From positions 496,001-560,000 of the forward strand of contig NZ_JBNPWZ010000002.1 in NCBI RefSeq assembly GCF_050433565.1: a stretch of DNA of 64,000 nucleotides, written 5' to 3'. Positions 32,897 through 41,116 of this stretch are shown piece after piece. The notes below the pieces were generated by a model. That model had not been told where the DNA came from and ran no database searches. It was given only the letters and a program-made list of their open reading frames with translations. How positions within the stretch are numbered: the first letter of the stretch is position 1; each line of letters starts with the position of its first letter. The translations under genes were made by a program, and so were the position numbers. The stretch comes from Ornithinibacillus bavariensis (GTDB lineage Bacteria; Bacillota; Bacilli; Bacillales; Amphibacillaceae).

Positions 32897-33062
32897 AGAT
32901 GATTCCCTTTCCAAATTAAAGTCCAAAAATAAATTTACTAGTTGTTAGCTGTTTGGCCAGCATAATAAGTTAAATTTGTTTTTTACTTTTCCATATTACT
33001 ATATTCGGGTAAGGATTGCACAGTTTACAAAACCAATACGTAGTTAAGAAATATTTTCATTG

Positions 33063-33091
33063 TTGACAGGGAGGCAACACTTCGTTAAACT
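33063..33091 (+). promoter_or_regulatory. Sigma-A promoter upstream of HMG-CoA lyase
   Basis: TTGACA (33063-33068), 17-bp spacer, TAAACT (33086-33091). Predicted start near 33098, inside the palindrome described next, leaving a 5' leader of about 150 nt. Confidence 0.55.
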
Positions 33092-33113
33092 ATATTCAAC
33101 AAAGTTGAATATA
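33091..33113. promoter_or_regulatory. Perfect palindrome at the promoter start site (probable operator)
   Basis: TATATTCAAC-N3-GTTGAATATA, 10-bp perfect arms, placed from the last base of the -10 through the predicted transcription start. The position suits a repressor. The cognate protein is not evident; candidates outside the window cannot be judged. Confidence 0.6.
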
Positions 33114-33249
33114 ACGATACTAAATTGAATTGACGTTTAAGAAAACCGTTCAATATTACAAGCATATTATATAATAGAACTTTTTCACAATGATAACGTA
33201 AGCGCATTCAATAGGCTTCTCTAATAATGGCCTTACAGGAGGGAAGATC

Positions 33250-34155
33250 ATGGAGAATAGACCAGATTTTGTTCAGCTAAAGGAAGTTGGACCACGTGAT
33301 GGATTACAAAATGAGAAGAAATTCATTTCAACAGAAGATAAAGTAGCCTGGATTGATATGCTCTCAAATACTGGTGTAACGGAAATTGAATATTCGTCCT
33401 TCGTTAATCCCAAATGGATTCCTGCCCTAGCGGATGCCAAAGAGGTTGGAAAACGGATTAAACGAAATCCAAATGTACGATACTCTGCTCTTGTACCTAA
33501 TATGAAGGGACTTGAAAATGCAATCGAAGCTGGGATAGATGGTGCGTCAGTTTTTATGTCAGCAAGTGAGACCCATAATATGAAAAATATTAACAAGACA
33601 ATTGATCAGACATTTCCGGTACTTAAAGAGGTTATTGTGGCTGCAAAAGAAGAAGGGAAGAAAGTAACCGGCTATGTTTCAACCGTTTTTGATTGTCCAT
33701 ATGAAGGAAGCATTTCTCCAGAACAGGTTATTCGAGTCTTTGACCGGCTAATAGAAGATGGGGTTGATGATATCTCCTTAGGCGATACAATTGGGTCAGC
33801 GGTTCCATCACAGGTTGAAAGCTTACTTGATGAGATTTTAAAACGTTTTCCTAAAGATAAAATCATTTTACATTTTCACGATACAAGAGGTATGGCGATA
33901 GCTAATATTATGACATCGCTTAACTATGGAATTACAAGGTTTGATACAGCGATTGGCGGTTTAGGTGGTTGCCCTTATGCACCCGGAGCAGCAGGGAATG
34001 TGGCTACAAATGATGTACTTTATTTACTGCATGGGTTAGGAATTAAAACAGGTATCCAGGATAAAAAGATTCAGGAAGCCTCTATATTTATTCAAAACAA
34101 ACTCGGTAAAAAACTTCCTAGCCGTTCGTTAGCCTATATGGAAGGTTCAGCTTAA
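33250..34155 (+). CDS. mvaB: Hydroxymethylglutaryl-CoA lyase
   Basis: 301 residues, the usual bacterial length. The DRE-TIM metallolyase signature is EVGPRDGLQNE (residues 12-22), with the catalytic Arg16 and metal ligand Asp17; LHFHDTRGMA supplies the two metal-binding His residues, and GGLGGCPYAPGAAGN contains the mobile-loop Cys. It cleaves HMG-CoA to acetoacetate and acetyl-CoA at the end of leucine (or isovalerate) catabolism. No other leucine-degradation genes are adjacent, so it is a solitary copy, unlike the yngG cluster of B. subtilis. The ATG follows CAGGAGGGAAGATC. Its promoter overlaps a palindrome. Confidence 0.92.
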   Translation: MENRPDFVQLKEVGPRDGLQNEKKFISTEDKVAWIDMLSNTGVTEIEYSSFVNPKWIPALADAKEVGKRIKRNPNVRYSALVPNMKGLENAIEAGIDGASVFMSASETHNMKNINKTIDQTFPVLKEVIVAAKEEGKKVTGYVSTVFDCPYEGSISPEQVIRVFDRLIEDGVDDISLGDTIGSAVPSQVESLLDEILKRFPKDKIILHFHDTRGMAIANIMTSLNYGITRFDTAIGGLGGCPYAPGAAGNVATNDVLYLLHGLGIKTGIQDKKIQEASIFIQNKLGKKLPSRSLAYMEGSA

Positions 34156-34173
34156 AAATGAAACAACTCGAGC

Positions 34174-34203
34174 AAGTGTGATTCTTTTGAATCACACTTT
34201 TTT
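34174..34203 (+). terminator. Terminator of the HMG-CoA lyase gene
   Basis: Perfect stem AAGTGTGATTC / GAATCACACTT with a TTTT loop and T6 tail. Confidence 0.92.
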
Positions 34204-34365
34204 GTTCTATAAGCATCGTCTAGAATCTTACAAGGCAAATCAAAATTGGCTATAAATAATTTGTAAATACTTTATCAATATCTATGCTAATCTTGACCAT
34301 TATCTAATCAATAATTTATTATTAAAGGAACATAACAGGATTATCATAGAGGGGAGAGGACTATC

Positions 34366-34923
34366 ATCAATTTAGATAGTATAGGAACTAAGATAAAAGA
34401 AGTGCGACTAAGAAAAAAACTCACCCAGCAGCAGGTTGCAGACGCCTCTGGAATATCCAAGAGCATGCTGTCTAAAATTGAGAATGGACAAACCGCTTCA
34501 GCAATCGCGACATTATCGAAAATCAGTGAAACACTAGAGGTTTCTCTCTCATGGTTACTAGATGAACGAGAAGAGCAGGATTTAGTTCTTTTAACACGGG
34601 ATAATAGGAGAGCGAGAATTGGTGATGAGAACATGGGTTATTCCTATGAATTATTGGCGAACCGTTCCCAACTATCTCGATTTGAACCGACAATCGTACA
34701 CGTTACACCAAAAAACTTAAATTTACGTGAGGAATCTTATACGCATTCACAGGATGAATTTATATACATTTTAGAGGGATCGATTTATTTATTTTATGAT
34801 GGAAAAAAATATTTTATGGAAAAGGGCGATAGTGCCTGTTTCCAAGGTTCGAAGCCACATTTATTTATACCTGTAGATGATAAAGAGGCACAGGTACTAA
34901 CCTTTTTTATGGACAATATTTAA
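34366..34923 (+). CDS. XRE-family regulator with C-terminal cupin domain; apparent ATC start
   Basis: 185 residues if started at the ATC at 34366; the first ATG/GTG/TTG in the well-conserved frame is a GTG at 34402 that would cut off the first helix of the HTH. GGGGAGAGG (34351-34359) sits six bases before the ATC, and the reading (x)NLDSIGTKIKEVRLRKK continues without a gap into TQQQVADASGISKSMLSKIENG, a canonical XRE domain. The C-terminal cupin (YTHSQDEFIYILEGSIYLFYDG and EKGDSACFQGSKPHLF) probably senses a small ligand or metal. Either AUC initiation is used or the ATG has mutated. It precedes the formate/molybdenum island and might regulate it; this is inference. Confidence 0.75.
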   Translation: MNLDSIGTKIKEVRLRKKLTQQQVADASGISKSMLSKIENGQTASAIATLSKISETLEVSLSWLLDEREEQDLVLLTRDNRRARIGDENMGYSYELLANRSQLSRFEPTIVHVTPKNLNLREESYTHSQDEFIYILEGSIYLFYDGKKYFMEKGDSACFQGSKPHLFIPVDDKEAQVLTFFMDNI

Positions 34924-34978
34924 TTCTTGATTTCTATTAGAAAATAACAGCATCTAAACGTAAGTTCAATTGATAGTC

Positions 34979-35061
34979 AAAAATAGTACAGTGAGAAAAT
35001 GCACCCAAAAGTTAGAGTAAAATATCTAAGTCTTAGGGGCCATAATTACTGTGCTATTTTT
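34979..35061. repeat. Nested palindromic element (MITE-like remnant or complex terminator)
   Basis: Outer arms AAAAATAGTACAG / CTGTGCTATTTTT (13 bp, one mismatch) enclose an inner imperfect palindrome whose left arm (35001-35016, ending AAAAGTTAGA) pairs with 35025-35040 at 12 of 16 positions. The CACCCAAAAGTTAGA sequence resembles ends of some IS3-family elements. Alternatively the outer stem, which ends in a T run, terminates the XRE gene. Confidence 0.45.
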
Positions 35062-35228
35062 ATTGCAGCAGTATATATTACTTTTTCGCTGACAATTAAA
35101 ACAGTACAACATCTATAAAAAGATACTCTTTTTGGGTTCAAATACGCATGCAATCATTTTGCCATTAAAAATCTATTTCGTTGTACACATCGATACAAAA
35201 GATTTTCACTTAAAAAATTATTTAGTTA

Positions 35229-35257
35229 TTGAAATGTAACCGTTTTCATGTTACGAT
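35229..35257 (+). promoter_or_regulatory. Promoter of the formate/molybdenum island
   Basis: TTGAAA (35229-35234), 17-bp spacer, TACGAT (35252-35257). The spacer is almost entirely a cre site. The leader to the first ATG is about 185 nt. Confidence 0.55.
35235..35248 (+). promoter_or_regulatory. cre site (CcpA binding)
   Basis: TGTAACCGTTTTCA agrees with the consensus TGWAANCGNTNWCA at every position. Its location between the -35 and -10 boxes predicts repression when glucose or another preferred sugar is present. Confidence 0.75.
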
Positions 35258-35449
35258 AACTATCAGAATTTATAGAATATAGGGGTTTAAAAGTAAAAAA
35301 TTACCTGCGATTCTGAAATTCTACATAATAGCTTCTATTAATTTTTTCCATCTCTGTATATACATAAAATCACATTCCTTACTTTCGTTGGTCCCTCTCT
35401 AGGATATTCTAGAGGACTTACAATATATTTGATTTAAAGGAGGATTTTT

Positions 35450-36739
35450 ATGGAGAAGGTTAAAAATAGGTGGTTAATTGCTGCATCAGCTCTTGGTGTC
35501 CACCTATCCATTGGATCTGCGTATGCATGGAGTGTGTTTACGAATCCAATGATTGACAAATACGGGTGGAGTCAGACACAGGTATCTACCGCATTTAGTA
35601 TTGCTATTTTCTTCCTGGGGTTTTCAGCTGCGTTCATGGGGAGGTTTGTAGAAAAAAACGGGCCCAAAAAGTCTAGTATGCTAGCAGCATTGTTTTTTGG
35701 GATAGGAGTTGCTGGATCTGGTATAGCTACATTATTGGAATCATTAGTTTTATTATATTTATTTTACGGGATTATTGGTGGAATGGGACTAGGTATCGGT
35801 TATATATCACCAGTTTCAACGTTAGTTAAGTGGTTCCCAGATCGGCGGGGATTAGCAACAGGACTTGCCATTATGGGGTTTGGCTTTGCAGCCATGATTA
35901 GTGGACCTGCAATTGAGGGATTAATAGGTGTTGTTGGGATATCGAATACATTTTTCATTCTTGGTACTATTTATTTCTTAGTAATGACTGTATCCGCACA
36001 ATATTTAGCTCCACCACCTGAAGGTTGGACTCCAAAAGGCTTTGTGGAGAAGCAAGAAGCAGGTAAAACAAGGATAAAGATTAGACCAGATTTGTCGCAG
36101 CTTACCGCAAACGAAGCTATAAAGACAAGACGCTTTTGGATGTTATGGTTTATGTTGTTTATCAATGTAACCTGCGGAATCGCTATACTAGCGGTTGCCT
36201 CACCAATGGCTCAGGAGATTACTGGTATGTCTGCTATCGCCGCAGCCGCCATGGTTGGCGTATTAGGAATGTTTAATGGCGGTGGTAGAATTGGCTGGGC
36301 TACCATTAGTGATTATATCGGTCGTCCAAATGTTTATACTACCTTCTTTATTATTCAAGTAATTGCATTTGCAATATTACCTTTTGCGTCGAACCCATTT
36401 TTATTTCAAATTTTATTATTTGCAATTTTAACATGCTATGGTGGGGGATTTGCTTCTGTTCCAGCATATATAGGTGATCTGTTCGGAACAAAGCAGCTTG
36501 GTGCAATCCATGGTTATATCCTTACCGCATGGGCAATGGCCGGGGTAGTTGGACCAATATTGTTATCATTAATCTATGATAATACAGGAAGCTACACGTT
36601 AACGATGACAATCTTTACTGTTATGTTCGTAATAGCTTTGGGACTATCTGTATGGATACGAGCTGATATCAGACGATTAAGAGGACAACAGGAACAAAAA
36701 TTAACAACACAGCATGCAACAGCAGCAACAAAAGAATAG
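35450..36739 (+). CDS. OFA-family MFS transporter (formate/oxalate-type)
   Basis: 429 residues with 12 membrane helices. The N-terminus NRWLIAASALGVHLSIGSAYAWSVFTNP and loop GRFVEKNGPKK, followed by YGIIGGMGLGIGYISPVSTLVKWFPDRRGLATG, define the oxalate/formate antiporter (OFA) family of the major facilitator superfamily. The family moves small monocarboxylates or oxalate. Here the gene heads a run with a formate dehydrogenase-like enzyme, fdhD and molybdopterin genes, so formate uptake is the most likely job. The ATG follows AAAGGAGGATTTTT. A cre-containing promoter lies upstream; a hairpin separates it from the next gene. Confidence 0.88.
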   Translation: MEKVKNRWLIAASALGVHLSIGSAYAWSVFTNPMIDKYGWSQTQVSTAFSIAIFFLGFSAAFMGRFVEKNGPKKSSMLAALFFGIGVAGSGIATLLESLVLLYLFYGIIGGMGLGIGYISPVSTLVKWFPDRRGLATGLAIMGFGFAAMISGPAIEGLIGVVGISNTFFILGTIYFLVMTVSAQYLAPPPEGWTPKGFVEKQEAGKTRIKIRPDLSQLTANEAIKTRRFWMLWFMLFINVTCGIAILAVASPMAQEITGMSAIAAAAMVGVLGMFNGGGRIGWATISDYIGRPNVYTTFFIIQVIAFAILPFASNPFLFQILLFAILTCYGGGFASVPAYIGDLFGTKQLGAIHGYILTAWAMAGVVGPILLSLIYDNTGSYTLTMTIFTVMFVIALGLSVWIRADIRRLRGQQEQKLTTQHATAATKE

Positions 36740-36754
36740 CTTTTAGAAATAATA

Positions 36755-36786
36755 GGGGTGGACTCATCAGAAGGTGAGTCAGCCCC
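36755..36786 (+). terminator. Intra-operon hairpin (attenuator or partial terminator)
   Basis: GGGG-N2-GACTCA / TGAGTC-N2-CCCC stem with an 8-nt loop, then an A/T-rich stretch with ATTTTTATT. It sits between the transporter and the fdhF-like gene and probably sets their relative expression. Confidence 0.5.
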
Positions 36787-36824
36787 TTATGGTTATTTTT
36801 ATTCTGAACAAGGAGGGTTTAAGA

Positions 36825-39176
36825 TTGGGAAAAACAAAGCATACAGGTCCAATTAAAATACCAAAAAAACCAGATTCAAAATTATGGGTTAGTAAGGTTC
36901 CGTTTGGTTTAGGGAAGGTTAAACCTCATCATATTAGGGATACAATGAAGGTCGTTTGGGAAAATAAAGATAATTTACCTTATGCCACTCGTATTTTAAC
37001 ACAGGGAGTGTGTGATGGCTGTGCACTTGGAGTTTCTGGGCTTAGGGATCAAACGTTAACTGGTCCTCATTTGTGTACAACTCGACTTAATGTACTTCGT
37101 CTTAATACGATGGGGCCAATCAAAGATAGCATACTATTCTCAGATATAGATGAACTTCGAAAATTGGATAGTACAGAATTACGCAAACTTGGTAGAATAC
37201 CATATCCGTTATTACGTAAACCGGGGGACCGTAAATTTACGCGAATTTCTTGGGATGAAGCATTGAATACTATAGCAGATAAAATGAAAATGATTCAACC
37301 AAAGCAAGCTGCCTTTTATACTACGTCTCGTGGTATCACAAATGAAGTGTATTACACATTAGCAAAGGTATCTCGATTTCTTGGTGTGAATAATATTGAT
37401 AATGCATCACGTATTTGTCACTCTCCTTCTAAAACGGCTTTAAGTCGTTCGATTGGTGTTGGTGCATCTACTTGTAACTATAAGGATTGGATTGGCACAG
37501 ATGTACTTGTTTTTTGGGGTTCGGTAGCTGCTAACAATCAGCCTGTATCTACGAAATACATGTATGCTGCTAAACGAAAAGGAACCAAAATAATCGTTAT
37601 TAATCCGTATCATGAACCAGCTATGGATAAGTATTGGATTCCGTCCATAGCAGAATCTGCTTTATTTGGCACGAAGATTGCTGATGATTTTTATCAAGTT
37701 AATATTGGTGGAGACATAGCCTTTATGCATGGGGTAATGAAGCATTGGTTTGAAATGGAAGAAAATATCCCAGGTTCTGCACTCAATCATGAATTTATCC
37801 GTGAGCATGTTAATGGAATAGAGGAATTAAAGGGAAAGGTCATGGCATATGAATGGGAGCAACTGGAAAAGTCTTCAGGGATCACAAAGGCTCGAATGCG
37901 AGAATTAGCAGATCTGCTAGCAAATTCAAAATCTGCAGTTTTTGTATGGTCAATGGGATTAACACAGCATCGCTTTGGAACGGATAATATATCACAAGTA
38001 GCAAATCTTGCTTTACTTAGAGGCTTTCTTGGTAGAGAACATTGTGGCTTAATGCCGATTCGTGGACATTCAGGGGTTCAAGGCTCAGGAGAGATGGGAG
38101 CAGATCCGTTTTCACTACCAGGCGGTGGCCTTGATAAAAAAAGTCGAGAGCGCGTGGAAGAAATATGGGGCTTTAAAATACCTGAATGGCAAGGGGATAT
38201 CGTTGGAGTATCTTTAGAGAACGCACTTCTTCCGGATGAACATGAACGAAAACTTAAACTCTATTATATGTCTGGTGGTAATTTCCTAGAAACAATGCCA
38301 GATCCGGATTTTGTAAAAGAAAGTCTAGAAAATATCGATATTCGGGTACATCAAGATATTATACTAAATACTTCAACACTATTAGATGCAAAGCAAGCTG
38401 TTATCATTCTTCCGGCAATGACTCGTTATGAGCAGCCTGGTGGTGGTACGTCAACCTCTACAGAGAGGATGGTTTATTTTTCACCTGAAATTAAAGGTCC
38501 GAGAATTGAAGAGGCAAGATCAGAATGGGAAATATATGTAGATTTAGCGAAAAGAGTTAAGCCTGAAGAAAAGGAATTAATCGATTTCAAGGATACTCAT
38601 GAGATTCGTGAAGAAATTGCGAAAGCAGCACCTAATTATGATGGTATACAACACTTGAAAAATAGAGGAGATTTGTTCCAATGGGGTGGGGCGTGGCTTT
38701 GTGAGGATGGAATTTGTCCGACACCAGATGGAAAAGGAAATCTCATTACTGTAGAAATACCAGAGCTGCGGAAACCTGAAGGACATTTCTATGTCACGAC
38801 TAGACGTGGAAAGCAGTTCAATTCAATGATATATGGAGAAAAGGATCCGTTTAATGCTGCAGATCGTTATGATGTGCTTCTCAATGAAGATGATGGTAAT
38901 GGTTTAGGCATTAAAGAAGGAGATGCCATCGTCGTTTTTAACCAATATGGTACGTTTACAGGTAGAGCGAAATTTGAGCCTGTGAAACCTGGGAATCTTG
39001 AGGTCCATTGGCCAGAAGGAAATTCATTAATACCTAAGGGTGTATACGAGGACTATGCGGGAATCCCCGAATATAATACTGCAGTAATTGTTGAAAAGGC
39101 AGAAACGTATTATGCCCACAAGGATACGAAATATGTAGAAAAGCGAGTAGAAGAGCTTGAATTGGAGCCACATTAA
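36825..39176 (+). CDS. FdhF/YdeP-family molybdopterin oxidoreductase (formate dehydrogenase-like alpha subunit)
   Basis: 783 residues from the TTG at 36825, which has AAGGAGGG eight bases upstream; the frame runs back to a GTG at 36774 with no site. N-terminal GVCDGCALGVSGL and HLCTTRL supply three Cys, fewer than a full [4Fe-4S] motif. SRICHSPS contains Cys198, aligned with the selenocysteine of E. coli FdhH, so a Mo-Cys enzyme is predicted. The bis-MGD domains follow (GSVAANNQPVSTKYMYAAK; RGHSGVQGSGEMGADP), then the C-terminal molydopterin-dinucleotide domain (HFYVTTRRGKQFNSM). Most likely formate oxidation, but YdeP-type members have untested substrates. No NuoE/NuoF-like partner is adjacent. 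Confidence 0.82.
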   Translation: MGKTKHTGPIKIPKKPDSKLWVSKVPFGLGKVKPHHIRDTMKVVWENKDNLPYATRILTQGVCDGCALGVSGLRDQTLTGPHLCTTRLNVLRLNTMGPIKDSILFSDIDELRKLDSTELRKLGRIPYPLLRKPGDRKFTRISWDEALNTIADKMKMIQPKQAAFYTTSRGITNEVYYTLAKVSRFLGVNNIDNASRICHSPSKTALSRSIGVGASTCNYKDWIGTDVLVFWGSVAANNQPVSTKYMYAAKRKGTKIIVINPYHEPAMDKYWIPSIAESALFGTKIADDFYQVNIGGDIAFMHGVMKHWFEMEENIPGSALNHEFIREHVNGIEELKGKVMAYEWEQLEKSSGITKARMRELADLLANSKSAVFVWSMGLTQHRFGTDNISQVANLALLRGFLGREHCGLMPIRGHSGVQGSGEMGADPFSLPGGGLDKKSRERVEEIWGFKIPEWQGDIVGVSLENALLPDEHERKLKLYYMSGGNFLETMPDPDFVKESLENIDIRVHQDIILNTSTLLDAKQAVIILPAMTRYEQPGGGTSTSTERMVYFSPEIKGPRIEEARSEWEIYVDLAKRVKPEEKELIDFKDTHEIREEIAKAAPNYDGIQHLKNRGDLFQWGGAWLCEDGICPTPDGKGNLITVEIPELRKPEGHFYVTTRRGKQFNSMIYGEKDPFNAADRYDVLLNEDDGNGLGIKEGDAIVVFNQYGTFTGRAKFEPVKPGNLEVHWPEGNSLIPKGVYEDYAGIPEYNTAVIVEKAETYYAHKDTKYVEKRVEELELEPH

Positions 39177-39179
39177 AGG

Positions 39180-39992
39180 ATGAGCGTAATGGGTGATGGA
39201 AAACAGGATAAGTGGGAATTTATTCGATTTAACGGAAATGAGCCGGTTCCGGTTGCAGAGGAAATAGTTCGTGAGTTTCCTCTCACCATTTTCTTGAATG
39301 GTGAAGAGTTTGCAACCATGGTTTGTTCACCAAACCATTTAGAGGAATTAGTTATAGGCTTTCTTGCCTCAGAGGGAATTGTACGGTTATATGAAGAAAT
39401 AAAAGATCTAAAATTGGATGCTGAACGAGGATTTGCTTATGTAGAGCTTTATCGTGAAGTTGACGTATCATTAGCGGAGCATTCCAAACGATTTATCGGA
39501 TCCTGTTGTGGGAAAAGTAGACAATTTTATTTTAAGAGTGATGTAAAAACTGCTAAAACAATAACAAGCAAAATAACGATATCTGCAGAACAGTGCTATA
39601 ATCTAATGAAAGAATTATTGATTCGCTCTGATCAATTTAGAAGGACAGGTGGTGTGCATAATGCAGCACTTGCAACTTCTGAAGGATTGTTAGAGGTAAG
39701 AAGTGATATTGGTCGGCATAATGCATTGGATAAGGTGTATGGCACTATTTTACAACAAAAAATCCCCTTAAAGGATAAGTTAATTGTTTTTAGTGGTCGA
39801 ATTTCTTCAGAGGTTTTATTAAAAATATCGAAAATAGGTGTAGGAATCTTACTTTCTAAATCGGCTCCAACAGATTTGGCGTTAAGCCTGGCAAATGATT
39901 TAGGAATAACAGCAATCGGATTTGCTAGAGAAAATAAAATGAATGTCTATACACATCCAAATCGAATACGAGAAGCAGGAATCAAGTCTTGA
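39180..39992 (+). CDS. fdhD: Formate dehydrogenase accessory sulfurtransferase FdhD
   Basis: 270 residues starting 3 bp after the molybdoenzyme stop; a second ATG at 39189 is better spaced from AAAGG. The FdhD family signature is clear: IGFLASEGIVR, the sulfur-carrying Cys pair in GSCCGKSR (residues about 104-111), RTGGVHNAALA, DIGRHNALDKVYG, and FSGRISSEVLLK. FdhD moves sulfur from a cysteine desulfurase to the Mo centre of formate dehydrogenase. Its presence directly after the FdhF-like gene supports a formate dehydrogenase role for that protein. Confidence 0.93.
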   Translation: MSVMGDGKQDKWEFIRFNGNEPVPVAEEIVREFPLTIFLNGEEFATMVCSPNHLEELVIGFLASEGIVRLYEEIKDLKLDAERGFAYVELYREVDVSLAEHSKRFIGSCCGKSRQFYFKSDVKTAKTITSKITISAEQCYNLMKELLIRSDQFRRTGGVHNAALATSEGLLEVRSDIGRHNALDKVYGTILQQKIPLKDKLIVFSGRISSEVLLKISKIGVGILLSKSAPTDLALSLANDLGITAIGFARENKMNVYTHPNRIREAGIKS

Positions 39993-40011
39993 AAATAAAT
40001 TATTAATACAT

Positions 40012-40042
40012 AGAGCTGTATTCAGTAATGGTATACAGCTCT
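40012..40042 (+). promoter_or_regulatory. Hairpin between fdhD and moaA
   Basis: Perfect 10-bp stem AGAGCTGTAT / ATACAGCTCT with an 11-nt loop and no T run. Likely an mRNA processing or stabilising structure rather than a terminator. I see no molybdenum-cofactor riboswitch fold here. Confidence 0.45.
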
Positions 40043-40084
40043 GTGCCATCGATTAAAAGAAAGTTTTAGAAGGGCGGTTCAGTC

Positions 40085-41092
40085 ATGAAAATCACGGATA
40101 AGTTTGGTCGTCCCTTACAGGATTTACGAATTTCAGTTACAGATCGCTGTAACTTTCGCTGTACATATTGTATGCCAAAGGAAATTTTTGGAAAAGACTA
40201 TCCTTTTTTACCTAAAAGCGATTTGCTAACATTTGAAGAGATTGAGAGACTGGCAAAATTGTTTGTTAGATTAGGCGTTAAAAAAATTCGTTTAACTGGT
40301 GGAGAACCACTTTTAAGAAGGAATTTACCAGATTTAATAGCTAGATTATCGGCTATAGATGGCCTAGAAGATATCGGACTTACAACGAATGCAACTCTAT
40401 TAGAAAAAATGGCTATAGATTTGAAGGCTGCTGGCTTAAAGCGAATTAATGTTAGTTTAGATGCGCTAGACAATGAATTATTTCAGAGGATTAATGATAG
40501 TGGTATTCGTACGGAACACGTCTTAAGAGGGATAGATAAGGCAATGGAGGTTGGACTAAAGGTAAAAGTTAATATGGTTGTGAAAAAAGGTATGAATGAG
40601 CCTGAAATTATTCCAATGGCTCGTTTTTTTAAGGAAAAGGAAATAACATTACGTTTTATAGAGTTTATGGATGTTGGGAAAACAAATGGTTGGGATTTTA
40701 GTAAGGTTATAGCTAAAAAAGAGATTTACCATTTGTTAAACCAGCATTTTGAATTAGAAGCAATTGACCCAGCATATCTCGGAGAAGTAGCGAAGCGATA
40801 TCGTTATGTAGGAACTAGTACCGAGGTTGGGTTTATTACATCTGTATCAGAATCATTTTGTTCAACCTGTACAAGAGCAAGAATTGCCGCAGATGGAAAG
40901 CTTTATACATGCCTATTTGCAGCAAAGGGATTTGATTTTCGAGAGCTTCTACGGTCAGGAAAGACTGATAAGGAAATAGAGGAAAATATTATCGACATAT
41001 GGAATAGTCGTGGAGACCGTTACTCCGATGAACGCACGGAAGCAACAGTAAAAAACAAAGATCGGATTGAAATGTCTTATATTGGTGGTTAG
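40085..41092 (+). CDS. moaA: GTP 3',8-cyclase MoaA
   Basis: 335 residues. The radical-SAM [4Fe-4S] cluster is bound by Cys22, Cys26 and Cys29 (CNFRCTYC); LTGGEPLLRR follows. The second cluster motif C-x2-C-x13-C (CSTCTRARIAADGKLYTC) lies near residue 260, and the chain ends in Gly-Gly, needed for activity. It converts GTP to 3',8-cyclo-GTP, the first step of molybdopterin synthesis; MoaC completes cPMP. The ATG follows AAGGGCGGTTCAGTC. First gene of the moaA-moeB-moeA-moaE-moaD-mobB-mobA-moaB run. Confidence 0.96.
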   Translation: MKITDKFGRPLQDLRISVTDRCNFRCTYCMPKEIFGKDYPFLPKSDLLTFEEIERLAKLFVRLGVKKIRLTGGEPLLRRNLPDLIARLSAIDGLEDIGLTTNATLLEKMAIDLKAAGLKRINVSLDALDNELFQRINDSGIRTEHVLRGIDKAMEVGLKVKVNMVVKKGMNEPEIIPMARFFKEKEITLRFIEFMDVGKTNGWDFSKVIAKKEIYHLLNQHFELEAIDPAYLGEVAKRYRYVGTSTEVGFITSVSESFCSTCTRARIAADGKLYTCLFAAKGFDFRELLRSGKTDKEIEENIIDIWNSRGDRYSDERTEATVKNKDRIEMSYIGG

Positions 41093-41116
41093 TTTTTTAA
41101 GGATAGAGGGAAGAAA

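Noticed and set aside
33191..33206. Possible cre site upstream of HMG-CoA lyase (TGATAACGTAAGCGCA)
   Set aside because: Several core positions disagree with the consensus, unlike the perfect site at 35235.
39993..40084. Molybdenum cofactor riboswitch before moaA
   Set aside because: The gap is too short and holds only one simple hairpin, not the multi-helix Moco RNA fold.
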